Notes: generated by a model from the sequence alone, not told the origin. Positions 1 to 11,649 are shown, numbered from the stretch's first letter. The stretch: 64,000 nt of DNA from Cristatella mucedo (GCA_009760855.2 WPIO01000120.1:1116001-1180000); one strand, 5' to 3'. Made by a program: numbers and translations.

Positions 1-1
1 T

Positions 2-397
2 CAAGGCGTGTACGTCACTTTCCTTTTTTGGGCGGCAGTACGCGTCGGTCGACTGAATGGCATATGGCTTGCAAAGTTCACATCCCCATTCGCAATGTTA
101 ATGGGTGATGTCGTGTGTGCATTAGTGTGCTCCGTAGTCCTAGCGGCCTTCCGAGATTCTAGCGAGCACATCCTATGGGCCTTCACATTCTTGCTTGGTC
201 TTTCGTTCGTGAGTATCAATGCAGCGACCGTGACGTGGGCAGCACGGAACTTCAGCAGCAACAACTACTTGCTCAGCCTCATCATGGTCGGCCGCTGCTC
301 CGGTCTGTAGCTGGTGCCCACTGTTATAACGGAGCTTATACAGGTTCTTGGCACCGACACCCTAATGCTTGCTCTTGTGGCTGTCTGCATCATGTAG
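2..397 (+). pseudogene. C-terminal part of an MFS transporter (NaGLT1/MFSD4-like), with in-frame stops
   Basis: Frame 2 reads from the window edge through a GRLNG motif typical of MFS transporters, then two hydrophobic segments separated by a short polar stretch, and a TWAARNF segment that resembles the conserved AWA region of NaGLT1/MFSD4-type sodium-linked sugar transporters. A TAG at 308-310 interrupts the frame, yet transporter-like hydrophobic sequence (LVPTVITELIQVLG and onward) continues in the same frame to a second TAG at 395-397. Seen: the frame, motifs and stops. Inferred: a decayed copy, or a last exon whose first TAG is a real, early end. The 5' part lies outside the window, so I cannot tell whether the rest is intact. 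The family call rests on motif recognition only. Confidence 0.5.
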
Positions 398-546
398 TTT
401 GTTCCCACAGCAGAGAGACAGCCGATGCCCAACACCGACAGTTTATTACTAACGCACGGAGCCGAAGAGCGCATGGCTCCCCTCGGCCCCTGCTCTCACA
501 CGACTCCCCTCCCCTGGTCGACTCCGATGACTCATCGACCACAACG

Positions 547-735
547 GTGCACCGGCCGACCCTGATGGTGAATCCACCATCTGGCCACCAGCTGGTCCAT
601 GCCACATCAAAGGCGGGGACCACAGCAGTGCACTGGCCGACCCTGATGGTGAATCCACCATCTGGCCACCAGCTGGTTACCGGCCTGTGTCCATACCACA
701 TCACAGGCGGATCACAGCTGTGCACCGGCCCCTCT
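547..735. repeat. 81-bp tandem repeat, two to three units
   Basis: A unit starting GTGCACCGGCCGACC begins at 547 and recurs at 628 with few changes. A third, shorter and more diverged start is at 720. The first two units share a long identical core (GATGGTGAATCCACCATC, itself a near palindrome). This explains the repeated peptide seen in the overlapping open frames, which are not genes. Confidence 0.7.
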
Positions 736-779
736 CGGTGGTGCTTCTAACAGCTCACCAGTGGCTTATCAGACATACA

Positions 780-2070
780 ATACATACATACAACCTACAC
801 GCTCCCTTGACCTTACGGTCACAAGTCAGGAGCCGGCATACAATATATACATACATACGTACATACGAACTACACATCATGCACCTCATTTGTCTTGCCG
901 GCGCTCAGGTGATCGTGCACCGCCACGGCACTGCGGGTCGTATCAGCTTTAAAAGAAAGGAATTGGCTGAATAAATTAAATTTGTTCAGAGCGAAATTCC
1001 TTTGAACAATATCGTGGCAAAGATTATTAAAAATAATGTATGAAAAATATAATGCTTCGCAGGAAGCTTTGGTGGTGTAGCCTTGAACAAATTTAAGCAT
1101 TATGTATTTGCCTAAAAGCCAACTCTACAAGCAAGAGACTGAAACCAATGCTTATAGAGTCCTGCATTAACGAGTCATGCAGCAATGCTTCGTATATGTC
1201 GTTAGGTGATAGGTATTTGCAGTGTTAAATCATCCACAAATGTGATTAGCATTTTGTTCGGGCACCATGACAAGGTTGCTGCATTCCAGCCTCTAACCTG
1301 ATAATTTCGAAAGCTGAGGTAATTACTAATGGAAAAATAAATGTTTTAATATTATCAAATTACCAATAATTATTATATAGCGCCTAAGAAAGCGACACAT
1401 TTCTTTCTTGGCATTTCACGTAGCAAAGGTAGGATGCCAGCTTATTAGTGAAAATAGCAAGAACAATTGCAGAATGCAGTAACGTATAAAGAACGATCCA
1501 ACAAAAATGGGAAAGTTCTGTGAGAAATAAACAGAAAGCTTTTATATAAATGTTGCCAAGTCAGGATATCGCACATTTGATGGTTCCAGGTGTATACGGA
1601 TAAAAGACGTGATCACTAAAAAATCTCAGATTGGCCAGTGGCACAAAGTAGACAGCACAGCCCCACGCACGATTTGTAAAGCACAGCATACACAGAGCGG
1701 ACGGTAGAGCCACTGATCGTAATAGGATGTGGTACATCCCTGATTAGAAATTTCCGCACTACGGGCTTGCATGAACTCGGTGAGTTACATCGGGTGGGAA
1801 AGTAATGCGTACTGCTTGCAATTTGTCACATAATTTGGCTGGCAGTGCCATGCTACGGCGGACGAAGGACCGGAGGTCGAAGTCAACTCTGTAGCCCGAT
1901 TCTCCAATCTTCGGTCGTCCAGCGGCTGTGCTGACGCCCCGCACAAAAGCATACTTCTTTAGAGGCTTGCTTCACTAGTTAAGGTTTATTTGCAACCCTT
2001 ACCGCACGCCCGTGTTCTTTGAGCATTCGTCTCACTGTTGATCTTTGCAATACTAAGCTCGAATGTTACG
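780..2070. other. No gene seen; AT-rich with TACA-type simple repeat
   Basis: The stretch opens with short TACATACA-type simple sequence around 780-870. At 1363-1432 there is a weak match to the LINE A 3' stem-loop in minus orientation (GCGCCTAAGAAAG followed by TTTCTTTCTTGGC). No open frame here has recognisable protein content. Confidence 0.4.
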
Positions 2071-2072
2071 GC

Positions 2073-2585
2073 GTGTAATAATTATTACATTTGTATAGCG
2101 CCCTCAGAGAATTTAGTTCTTTCTTGGCACTTTATATATTCTGTAAAGCAGAGGTCAACAAACATCGTCCTTTAGGCCAGATCCAGCCTAGCTAGTGCTC
2201 CAGTCCGGCCTAGCGGCCCCCAGTTATTTATTGATGGATCCGTAGCCTAATTGAGTTGTCACGGTTTTCTTCCCCTTCACTATAGAGGTACTTTGACTTA
2301 CGAGTATCCCAACTGACGAGTTTTCGAGGCACGCACCGTCTCTTGGCCGCTTTTTACTATGAGTTGACAGCTAAGCATTATTGTGCTTGATTTGGCTGCC
2401 CCCACTGCTCTGTATAAAGTGGGCGTAGCAGCTATGCCCACTCCTGGCCTGGCGGAGTGGGCGTGGTTTCTTCTCGGCCTAGTTTGCCTTCTTGACCTCC
2501 TGAAATGGCCTAGTAGTCCAAAACGTTTGCCGAGCTCTGCTGTAAAGGAAGAATGATCGTGTGGTTAGTGGTGGTGCACAATGGG
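2073..2585 (-). mobile_element. LINE A 3' end remnant, split by a MITE
   Basis: On the minus strand this is the LINE A tail: an AT-rich run, the stem-loop (GCGCCCTCAGAGAA paired with TTCTTTCTTGGCACTTTA), then the segment that reads CTGTAAAG in other copies, for example at 56085-56092. The MITE at 2149-2539 interrupts it exactly there. After the MITE a short stretch (GTGTGGTTAGTGG) again resembles LINE A 3' sequence found near 56190. Confidence 0.55.
2149..2539. mobile_element. Non-autonomous hAT-type MITE with 8-bp target duplication
   Basis: The element begins CAGAGGTCAACAAACATCGT and ends with the imperfect inverted complement (ACGTTTGCCGAGCTCTG), giving terminal inverted repeats of the hAT type. 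It is flanked by perfect 8-bp direct repeats CTGTAAAG at 2141-2148 and 2540-2547. An 8-bp target duplication and CAG...CTG termini are established hAT traits. The 391-bp interior has no transposase frame, so movement would need an autonomous relative. The target was a LINE A 3' end. Confidence 0.85.
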
Positions 2586-2599
2586 CCTTCAGGCACTCA

Positions 2600-4250
2600 A
2601 TAACAGGAGCCGAGCAGCCCTCAGGTGGAAGCCCGATGGCTGCAGCCAGATACAGCTGCCGGTTTTTTGTCCCTAGAAATTTTCAGAATGTTATAGCGGA
2701 CAGATTTCTAAGTTATCCCACCCCGCTTCCAAGCTATGTCGATTGCCAACATTACCAAGATGGTAAGACCGCAGCTGGCCCCTACAAATCATGAAAGCGG
2801 CCTAAACTCTTAAGCTGCGTTTATACTCGGTACCTTCCCTACTTTCCACCTAATTGGTGCGCTTGCACGACCAAGTTAAGTAGCATTGACGGCTGACTTA
2901 GTTCCGTCCATAGCTCCCCACCAGTCTTATACGGGAGGCTGGTATGGACGATGGTTTTCCAGGGAAGCCGCCAAGCTAACATCAGCTGAAGTTGAGTTAG
3001 CCAGTGCAGTCATCATTGTAGACGAATAGTATGAGAAGAATAGAAGGTGCGAATGTAGAGTGTACGTCTTACTAAACGGCATACGACTTCTGAAAGCACT
3101 AGTAGCAAACAGTTCTTTGCGTTAATACAGTTTAAACTGGTGTGCAGAAATTAGTTCAGACATCAACAGGAGCTGTCTGTCTTCTGAGACTCGGGGACGC
3201 TGCACTCCTATTGGCTATCATCCTGGCTAGCGCCTAGCGGCCGGAACATTGAGCACTGATATGGCAGTGCGATCTATTTCCGCGTAGTGCTGTGCAGGGT
3301 GATTTGTTGTATACTGTTTGCTGAACGTTTGAAAACATATTTAAGTTCAGTAAGTTCGGTCGCTTGTTCATGGTATACGTCAGGATAGAAAGAAGTTTTT
3401 GTCCGTTTATCATAATTTGTGTGCTAGCCTCTGCAGCAGAGCGTATTTACACTCCTGAAAAATTGTCGGAAAATATACGAATTTTGTTCTACATAGTCAA
3501 TTATATCTTTAGCTACAGGCTAGGCTCAAAGGAAGAACAAATGCAAAAATATCCCGTCAAATCGGCATGTTTTAAGGTTACAATCTAGGCTGCTGTTGGT
3601 TTTGGCACTCGTTGTCTCTCGGAGTAAGGGCCAGCCGGTCGGTCGGCGAGTCCTAGCGCTGAGCGTGAGCTACTGTAAGCCTGCAAATGAGTGTCGGAAG
3701 TTACGAAGATCTTTATTTGTGCCTTTCTTTGAAGTAATCTTTCAATATTAAAGAACTAATACAATTGTATGATTTACGAATTCAGTAGTTGACAGGACGG
3801 GTTAGCTTTTTGGGAGATGGAGAAGAAGAAGACATTGCATATCAACCGCATTCATTTCGGCAGCCATTCATATCGCATGCCTTAGCCTTACTAGCTTTAC
3901 ATGTCGTTCGTTTGTAAAATTCAGGCTGCTGCCATTTATAGTTGGCACTTTGATTTCAGGAGTAGATTTTAATGTCACAAATTATAGCGACCTCTTACTG
4001 CTGAAAAACGACCCAGTCAATGGATCGCTTTCAATTCATTTTAGTTGATTTTTCAGTTGATTAATTTCGTTACTCTTGTTTTTTTTCCGGATAAATACTG
4101 GAATGGGTATTGTTGCCAAAGGCTGAGGGAGAAACCTTGTTGAACTGTTCTAGAAATCTGGAAGTCTCGTGTAAGTTCAGGATAAAGAGGTTGAGGCCAT
4201 GAGTTTCATCTCTGCCCCCTAGCAATGCTGGCCTTACTCACGACAGTCCT
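2600..4250. other. No supported gene
   Basis: There are mixed-composition stretches and an AT-rich part (3300-4200). Open frames such as 3364-3588 lack recognisable domains or splice context. I see no tandem structure here. Confidence 0.4.
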
Positions 4251-4269
4251 AACCATGACAGTCATGACA

Positions 4270-5925
4270 GTCACTGGCTCCCAGAGTCGGGAGATTCGGC
4301 TTCCCTCGCAGGCTCCCGGATTCTGGAGCTTCCCTTTCGAACGCTCTGTCCGCGAGTTCAGAGCTACCGCTTAACACGTTCGCTTGCTCACGAGTCTGGA
4401 GCTTTCGCTTCGCTCTCTTCCTCCCACCGCCGGGCGAGTCACTCACTGACCCCCTGAGTCTGGAGCTTCCGCTTCGTTCGCTAGCTCCCAGAGTCTGAAG
4501 CTTCCGCGTCCTTCGTTGGCTCAAAAAGTCCGGATATTTCGCATAACTCCCTCGTTGGCACCCAGAGTTATCATCTTCTGCATCGCTCGCTCGGTGGCGG
4601 CCAGAGTCCGTAGCCTCCGCTCTGCTCATTGGCTCAGAGTCTGGATTTTCCGTTTCGCTTACTCGTCGGCTGCCAGAGTCTGGAGCTACCCCATCGCTCA
4701 CTCGCTGGCTGCCAGTGTCTGGAGCTTGCCCTTCGCACGCAAGCTCCCGGAGTCTGGAGCTTTAGCTTTGCTCGCTGACTCCAAGAGTCTTGAGATTCCA
4801 CCTCGCTCGCTTACTCTAAGAATTGGGAGCTTCCATTTTGCTCGGTGGCTCCCAGAGTCAGGAACATCCGCTTCGCATGCTGACTCCCAGAGTCTGGAGC
4901 TTCTGCTCAGCTCGGTGGTACCCAGAGTCAGGAGCCTCCGCTTCGCTCGCTGGCTCATAGTATCCGGAGCTTCTGCTTCGCTCGCTCGCTGGCTCCCAGG
5001 GTTTGCAGCTTCCACTTTTCTCGTTCGCTGGCTCCCAGAGTCTGAAGCTTTTGCTTCGCACGCTCTGTGGCTCTCACAGTCTGGATTATCTGCTCCGCTT
5101 GGTGGCACCCAGAGTCAGGAGCCTCAGCTTCGCTCGCTGGCTCATAGCCCCTGAAGCTTCCGCTTGGCCCGCTCGCTGGCTCCCAGGGTTTGGAGCTTCC
5201 GCTTCGCTCATTCGCTGGCTCCCAGAGTCTGGAGCTTTTGCTTCGCACGCTCTGTGGCTTCCAGAGTCTATTGCCTCCGCTTCGCTCACTCAGTGGCTGC
5301 GTCTGGCGCTTCCGCTTTGCTCGCTAGCACCGAGCGCCTACGGGAATCTGCTTCGCTCACTCATTCGCTATCAGAGTTTGTAACTTCCGTTGCTCTCGAA
5401 CCTTTGCTCTTGTAGTCCGGAGCTTCCACCTCGCTCCAACGCTGGCTTCCGGAGTCCCGAGCAATTACTTCGCTCGCACGCTGACTCCCTGAATCTGAGG
5501 CGTCCGCTCGCTCGCCGATTCCCAGTCTGGAGCTTCAGCTTCACTCGCTTGCCGGCTCCCAGGGTCTGCTGCTTCCGCTTCGCTCGCTGGCTGCAAGAGA
5601 CTGGAGCTTCCGCTTCGCTCGCTCTTAGATTCTTGAGCTTTGCCGTCACTCACTAGGTCTTAAAAGAGTCTCGAGCTCCCGCTTCACTCGCTCCTTGCCT
5701 CCTAGAGTCCGGAGCTTGAGCTTCGCTTGCTGGCTCCCAGAGTCTCTAACTTCCGCCTTGCTCGGTGGCTCCCAGAATCATGAGCCTCGTCTTCATTCGC
5801 TGGCTTCTAGAGTCTGGAGCTTCCGCTTCGCTCGCTGACTAAAGGAGTCAAATGCTTTCTCTTGGCTCGCTCGTTGGCTCACAGAGTCTTTCTCCTTCGC
5901 TTCGGTCACTCGTAGACTCCCAGTG
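4270..5925. repeat. Minisatellite with unit of about 35 bp, roughly 45 units
   Basis: A degenerate unit close to GCTCCCAGAGTCTGGAGCTT followed by CCGCTTCGCTCGCTG repeats without a break over about 1.65 kb. Most units are 35 bp, and some are 31-39 bp through gain or loss of a CGCT step. Because 35 is not a multiple of three, all frames stay open in turns. That produces long spurious Ser/Ala/Arg/Leu-rich frames on both strands, and these are not genes. Unit divergence suggests an old array with local homogenisation. A higher-order repeat is visible at 4921-5294. Confidence 0.9.
4921..5294. repeat. Higher-order repeat of about 187 bp inside the minisatellite
   Basis: The ordered series of variant monomers starting at 4921 (CCCAGAGTCAGGAGCC, CTCATAG, GGGTTTG, GAAGCTTTTGCTTCGCACG, CTCTGTGGCT) recurs in the same order from 5108. 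Five monomers were therefore copied as a block. The second copy diverges near its end. Confidence 0.7.
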
Positions 5926-5930
5926 TCTTG

Positions 5931-6020
5931 AGGTAGTGAGTAGAATGGAAATAGCAGCTCAGGACCACTAGAAAGGATAAGCCATAGTCGGCAGCAGGAG
6001 AGCAGTTGTCGTAGTATGCT
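5931..6020 (-). mobile_element. LINE B fragment
   Basis: On the minus strand the sequence matches the C-terminal coding part of LINE B (the region giving TADYG and NCYF in the copy at 35270-35330). It lies directly against the right edge of the minisatellite. Confidence 0.6.
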
Positions 6021-6024
6021 TTCT

Positions 6025-9000
6025 CTGCAGCAAGTATAAAGCCACTAGACAGATATCGATGTATCTGAGGGCACTTTATTAAATGTATTATTGTAATCAT
6101 TATTGATTCTTGGAAGCCTGCTGTGGCGCATTCCAAATCAGCGTTCATGTAGCTAATAATTAATGGACGGTGGAAATCGGTCGATTCGTAATATTTTTGG
6201 CTAACAGATCTCCGTTTTTCGAAGGATAAAGGATTAGTGTTGTTCAAGAAGTTCACTAGTTGATTTGCTATTCATATCTTTAGCAATGAGATTAGCCCTG
6301 TTTGAGCGAATAAAACTTTCTCTGAAGTTTCTTAAAATACTTACATAATTTGGGCGATCTTTAACAATAAAATCTATTTGTAGTTTTAAATAAATACTTG
6401 CTTATTTTGAACTTTTGCTTATTACTTAAGTATCTCTTGCATAGCAGCATGACCGGAGGAATACTTGATGGACCCGTGCTACACCTCTTCGATATACACG
6501 TTTTTAGGTAATATCACGTAGTGATTGGGCAAACATATATTTAAATCAACATCTTGCTTCATAGTGTTTGATGTATACGGTACACCTTATTTTGAAATAT
6601 CGAAACTGATCTATGGATGTACAAATTAATTGGTCCTCTTCCTGTGCCATAGGTTTTCCTTTCCGAAAGCAGAATGTGGTTGCCTTAGCATTCTGGTTCA
6701 ACACTCATTTGCATGTAGTGCGATGTTATTGTCTCATACTGTAGCTAATGCACAGTTTGTCATCGGAACTTGCTTAAAATCCTATCGAGATATGCTGGTC
6801 AACAGGACAAAACAGCCAGGAATATCAGAACATAAGTAGATAGACAAGGAGCTGGGGGTGACATTCTTTGTGTGGACTCAAGCCCTCCAAATCTTGTAGC
6901 TTCTTCATCCACGAGCTCACTGTTTACATGAATCAAGTCACCATCCTTATTTGGTGGGTATTGATAGCAAAGCATTTTATTTGTAGCAAATTATCTCAAA
7001 ATCCCAACTTCTGGAAGTATCATTGGCTTCCTCAGGGTTGCCATAGAGCCTGACCTGGGAATTGACTCCCCCTTTAAGGTACATGGAATCATGCAGGGAT
7101 GTAGCAATGGGTTGAATTTTATTGGCTGCCCAATACAGCCTAAGAAAATCATTGCAACTTGCGATGGGTGGGGAAGCTGCCAATGTTATAGTGCTTTGCT
7201 AACTGAGGGCTCAAACAGTGATTCCCAAAAGTAGCAAGCTACCCAAGTAAGAGCCGTGGCAAATAGTGAACACCATCTGGCATTGCATTCAGGTGGCTTT
7301 TGAGCCCTTACTAGTCGTTCAGCATAATAATCGCTCAGACAGACATTTCGTTGTTGCATTGACATACCATTGTATACTGTGCTGTGTATTTTGATGGTAT
7401 CTTCTGGAGTTGTGTCATCTAGAATCACGAGTGGCATGTGACTCGGTATACTCATAATACGATGTTTTAGCATTACAAGAAATATTTTGGTATACCACAT
7501 GGCCTCAGAAGTGACCAAAACGGGCTGATTTTGACACGATTCAATTTTTTGACCAAGTGACTATCTTCGAATGGCATGGCTGTGGGAGTACAATGTAAGT
7601 CCATTAGTCACTTTTGCCTATCTACTTCTTTGTGTAACCGGCTTTTTGGCCGAATTTAATGCTTGCAAGTGCTTTCTGACCAGGATTTTAGCCCAGGAGT
7701 AGGGTGTTTGTTCTACATGACCCAGGTAATAGGTTCCTACAGTGGGCGATTCTTAATTGCACGTTATTCCTGTTGTTTTTTGGGCATGCTACCATTAACC
7801 ATTCTATCGTGCTTAGTTTGCATCAAAGGTAAAGTGCCTAGAAAAAGATTTGAGTTCTCTAATTTCATCACTTGGAAAGATTCATTAACGTTCACTGAAA
7901 CCTCAATATCTTGCCAAGCCGTATGAGCCTACAATCGGCTAGATCCTAGTTTGCATGCAATAGTCTTAGGGCCAATATGACATGTCAGCTAGTGTTTCTC
8001 ATTAGCAACTACTCGAAACCCAGGAGACGGCTCATGGCAGAACCAAGATTGGGTAAGGCGGCCAGAAGTGGGAGTTATCCCCCAAAATGGCTGCTAATAG
8101 TGGGACTAGTTCACCAGAAGCACACTTATCAACATCGTACCGAATGGCATGAAAATTGGCTAGTAGAACACTGGTAACATAAGCTTTCGTTTGATGTGAT
8201 ATAGCTGCAGTGTTGACCTTCTGATGACCTGTAAAAGTACAAGGCCAGGTATAATACTGCAGCTCAATCACAGCTTGACATTTTCGATTTAAAAGTCATT
8301 GTAGAAATATGGCAAACCGCTCAAAAGATGCAAGACACTCGACTACACAATACCCCCACAAAAAATAAATATTACAAAAATATAAAAAAATAATACATCT
8401 CAAACTGTTGACTGTCATCACGAACACAGCCCAGGGACACTTTCGACAGGCACATTATATGCATACAGGCCCATCATGCCTAGATGCACAGGTGGAGGGG
8501 GCATGGAGACAGGTGAGCCCCACCTATTTTCCAAATTTCACACAGATCGGCCCTAGTATCAACCAAGTTGTACAATTCACTAGGTACCAAGTACTACTGC
8601 TGTGACAGCACTCAGAAGCCACCTTAAGCTGCCAAAGCATGTAGGTGACGAATAACAAGATTGTTACTATATTTGTCGCCATACAACATGGAAACACATA
8701 CTTACGAGCATGTATTTCGAAATTCATCTAGATTAAGTCACAGTTAGCCTACACGTTACATTTTTACGACATGTGAGTGAAAGGATGACAAAGGCTAAGC
8801 ACGACCAAGCCAGTTTTGACGAAAACAAGTCCATCTATTGAGGTCCAATATTCACGCGAGAAGGCTGGAATGACTACGTAACTACAATCAATCATACATT
8901 CCAAAGTTTTAAGGTGATCGGATCATTATTTTAGGAGATATGACATAAATGACAGCAGGCATTAGACTGTCGTTTGCAGATAAACTTAAGAACTCAAAGC

Positions 9001-9650
9001 TATAACCAAGAGGCAACGCTAGGAAACGCTATCATCGCACGAACAATATTGATCTTAGGAATAGGTCAACCGAACAAGATCCTTATACAGCCTAAGCAGA
9101 TCATATCCGCGATAGGTCTCATACTGCAGTGCAGTCAATCCAGGCTACAGCCGGGCGGCTCACCAGCATTCGCCAATACAAATACATAACTATTAACGAC
9201 ATAAATGAGAACTTGGAATCACCTGAATTTCCTTGATAAGAAATGAATCAACATTTTCAGACTGGCTTTCAGCAAACGACGCGATAGTTCCATCCAAGTC
9301 ACCACGCTGACCGACCGTAGAACACAGGACCACTGGCGCCACCGCCTCGTGCGTTATGGCGGCTACAGGAACTGGATCAGCTGTCCCAGGATTCATGCAG
9401 TGCAGTGAGAATGGACTCCTTAGTTACGGTGGCCCCGGTGGCAGTATATTCTCAATACATTAACCCTAATGTTCGTCTACTGGCTGAATGTCGGTAACTT
9501 CCGGTTTTTGATCCGATGTAAATATACCAATGTAAACATGTTTCTGCCAAGTAAATAAGCAGTGGGCCTTAGAATGCCGTTTACCGCCGGTTGCTATGGG
9601 CGGGGCGGGGAAGCAGAGGCTGGACTACGCACCCTGCCGATAGGGGGTTT
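6025..9650. other. No supported gene
   Basis: This is AT-rich sequence with scattered short frames that show no domain I recognise. A possible decayed LINE A tail lies near 7825-7890 (AAAGTGCCTAGAAAAAGATT). The segment 8020-8280 is somewhat GC-richer and may be an old repeat, but I cannot name it. Confidence 0.35.
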
Positions 9651-9659
9651 ACTCTTAAA

Positions 9660-9842
9660 AAGAGAAATGCTAGCTAATTTAACAGCCTCTTATTTTTACC
9701 AACAGAAGAGCCTTTACGGTTATCACCACCGCTTGGAGTGGCGCTAAAAGATCACCCACAGCATGATTTGAACCCACAACCTTGTGGTCGAAGTCGAGAA
9801 AAGCAACCGCCTTACCTAATAAGCCATTACGTCTCACCTCTT
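9660..9842 (-). mobile_element. tRNA-derived SINE, family 2
   Basis: On the minus strand a tRNA-like head carries an A-box-like region (TAATGGCTTATTAGGTAAGG) and a B box (GGTTCAAATC near 9770). A body follows that ends GAGGCTGTTAAATTAGCTAGC. The copy at 47605-47755 matches in the body and tail, so this is a dispersed family and not a tRNA gene. Confidence 0.65.
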
Positions 9843-9844
9843 TT

Positions 9845-10262
9845 ATGATCTTGTTATACTACCAGTCTGACGTGTGATCTCAAGGGGCGTTTAATTTTTG
9901 GGAAAGTTATACGTTTTATCATTTTCCAAAGTTATTTTTGAGGGTCCGATTAGGGCTGAGTAGCTTCTTATATTCGCAGTGTTAACCAGAAAACCGGAGT
10001 TCCGGCTCAATTATTTGTCTATGAAATTTTTTTTGTTGAGCTCGATGATACTTCCGGTTTAAATAGGACTTGGATAACAATTTTATTGACCATGTTCCAG
10101 TCATCTGACAACCACCAAAATTTGAGCTTGCATTTAAAATTAGTTCATCTTTAATAGGCAAATTTCAAATAAATTACCATTTCTTTGGATATGCCAAGGC
10201 ATTTTCGCACGCTAGCCCCTTAACCCCTACAAAACAGCAGATGAGCATAATATGCACTTATC
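9845..10262. other. No supported gene; AT-rich
   Basis: The sequence is AT-rich with no coding frame or repeat structure that I can support. Confidence 0.4.
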
Positions 10263-10264
10263 AT

Positions 10265-10328
10265 TATCTAGGGGTCGTCCCCAATTCCTTCAAATCGGCA
10301 ATCGTTGGACCTATTCTGAAACGCCGAA
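10265..10328 (+). mobile_element. LINE B fragment, about 64 bp
   Basis: The segment GTCGTCCCCAATTCCTTCAA and what follows matches LINE B at 33906-33960 (coding for the VPKSFKSAIVRPILK region of the reverse transcriptase) with few changes. It abuts the GC-rich block on its right. Confidence 0.65.
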
Positions 10329-10449
10329 GCTCGGCGGGGTAAGCTTGACCTGCCGCTTACCTAGCGGCGTAGCCTATCGCCTAATGCCGTTCGGTGCGCG
10401 CCTACGCGCAATAAGCTGGCCGCCACGAAACGAGCGTTTCTGGCGCTGA

Positions 10450-11644
10450 CCTGCTTACCGTTACTAAAGGGGGTCGTGAGTCCGCGGCGTGAATTGGAAG
10501 CAAGACACACAAATTGGGGATTTTACTGAACTTTATTCGCAAGCGCACAAAGTCGCTGCGCGTCTAGTTCAGCTTTATCTCCACACTCCTCGCACGTTCA
10601 ACACTCTTGCGGAGGGAATACTCCTCTACACTAAGCGCGACCCGGACCCTAAACCCTAACCGGTGAACTAGGAATCCGTTCCCACCTGTGCCGAGGGAAT
10701 ACCCCAAACACGCCAACTTAAACACTCGAGCGGAGGGAGTACTTCTCCACACTGAAGTGCGAACCGGAGTCTAAACCCTACCCGGTGAACTATAACTCGG
10801 TTTCCAACAGTGCGACCGGAATACTCCACACACGCCAACTCAAGCACTCCTGCGGAGGAAATACTTCTCCACACTGAAGCGCGACCCGGAGCCTAAACCC
10901 TACCCGGTGAACTGGAGCTCCACACACGCCAACTACGCCTAGCTCGCGCCGGCAAATCCCTATGCCGAGAGCACGTGCTAGCGCGCACACACACGACACA
11001 AAAGAAACACAAAACACGAATGAACACACAAAATGCCAGCTCGGGCGCGATACGACCGTGTTCGGTGGGGTTCCACCGAATCCTCCTAGAGCTGTCTCGT
11101 CCTGTTCCGTCAATCGCTGGCGAACAGCCCGCCCTCCTCCCTCGCTTCCAGAGAAAACGAGTCCGACGGCGGAGCCGGACCAAAGACAGAAGACCACAGA
11201 CAAAAAGACACGAGGCCAAGAGCGAGCGTCGCTCGACTCTTAAATACCTAGCTGGAACAATGGGCAAGAGCTTAGTGGTATTGGGCCCGGACACCTTGGC
11301 CCATTACAGAAAGGAATTACTACCGTCCCCAGGCCACTGGAAGGGTACCTCCGTCCAGCTTGAATGGCGAATGGGTTCCAGAAGATTCTTTCTTGGAAAG
11401 AGGGAAAGCGGGGGTTGACAGGCCAGCCAACATCTATCAGCAGCTTCCGCGAGTATCGGACCAATTCTACAGGCCGAATCGCCGCCGCTCGTCTCAGAGC
11501 TTCCTGGCCTGCTCCTAAGCGCTTCCTCTCTAACCGCACTGACGCTCCTCTCTGGCTCACTGCTCCAGGACAAAGGGGCTCTAGCCCGCCGCCGAACAGC
11601 TCTTGTTCGCGCTAAAATTCAGCCAAAGCCAGCCGGGCGCTACA
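10450..11644 (-). mobile_element. LTR-like block, probably a solo LTR, minus orientation
   Basis: Read on the minus strand, the block starts TGTAGCGCCCGGCTGG at 11644. It has a TATTTAAG box at about 11238-11247 and an AATAAAG signal near 10530, followed by about 80 bp of possible U5. TG start, internal TATA and polyadenylation signal in that order is the usual LTR layout. It is strikingly GC-richer than its flanks. I found no matching second LTR, no integrase or reverse transcriptase, and no clear target duplication, so the left end is uncertain and the class call is an inference. Confidence 0.4.
10590..10940. repeat. 121-bp tandem repeat, three units
   Basis: The marker GCGGAGG occurs at 10609, 10730 and 10852, giving periods of 121 and 122 bp. 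Each unit carries CTACACT/CCACACTGAAG, then CGACCCGGA, CTAAACCCTA and CGGTGAACT in the same order. A truncated start (CACACGCCAACTACGCC) follows the third unit. The array lies inside the LTR-like block. Confidence 0.8.
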
Positions 11645-11649
11645 TTAGT

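Noticed and set aside
4249-5656. Several long overlapping open frames on both strands (up to 212 codons)
   Set aside because: They come from the 35-bp minisatellite; all phases are open in turns, with no domain or splice logic.
4270-5925. CRISPR-like array
   Set aside because: Units are contiguous and degenerate, with no unique spacers between conserved repeats, in a eukaryotic context.
9193-9396. Possible first coding exon on the minus strand (starts MNPGTADPVPVAAITHEAV, donor-like CAG|GTGATT)
   Set aside because: Composition is somewhat exon-like, but I found no following exon or domain to support it.
9740-9842. tRNA gene
   Set aside because: A and B boxes are present, but no cloverleaf I can complete, and the body recurs at 47605; it is a SINE head.
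10645-10660. Telomere-like CCCTAAACCCTAAC
   Set aside because: Only two units, and part of the 121-bp tandem repeat.
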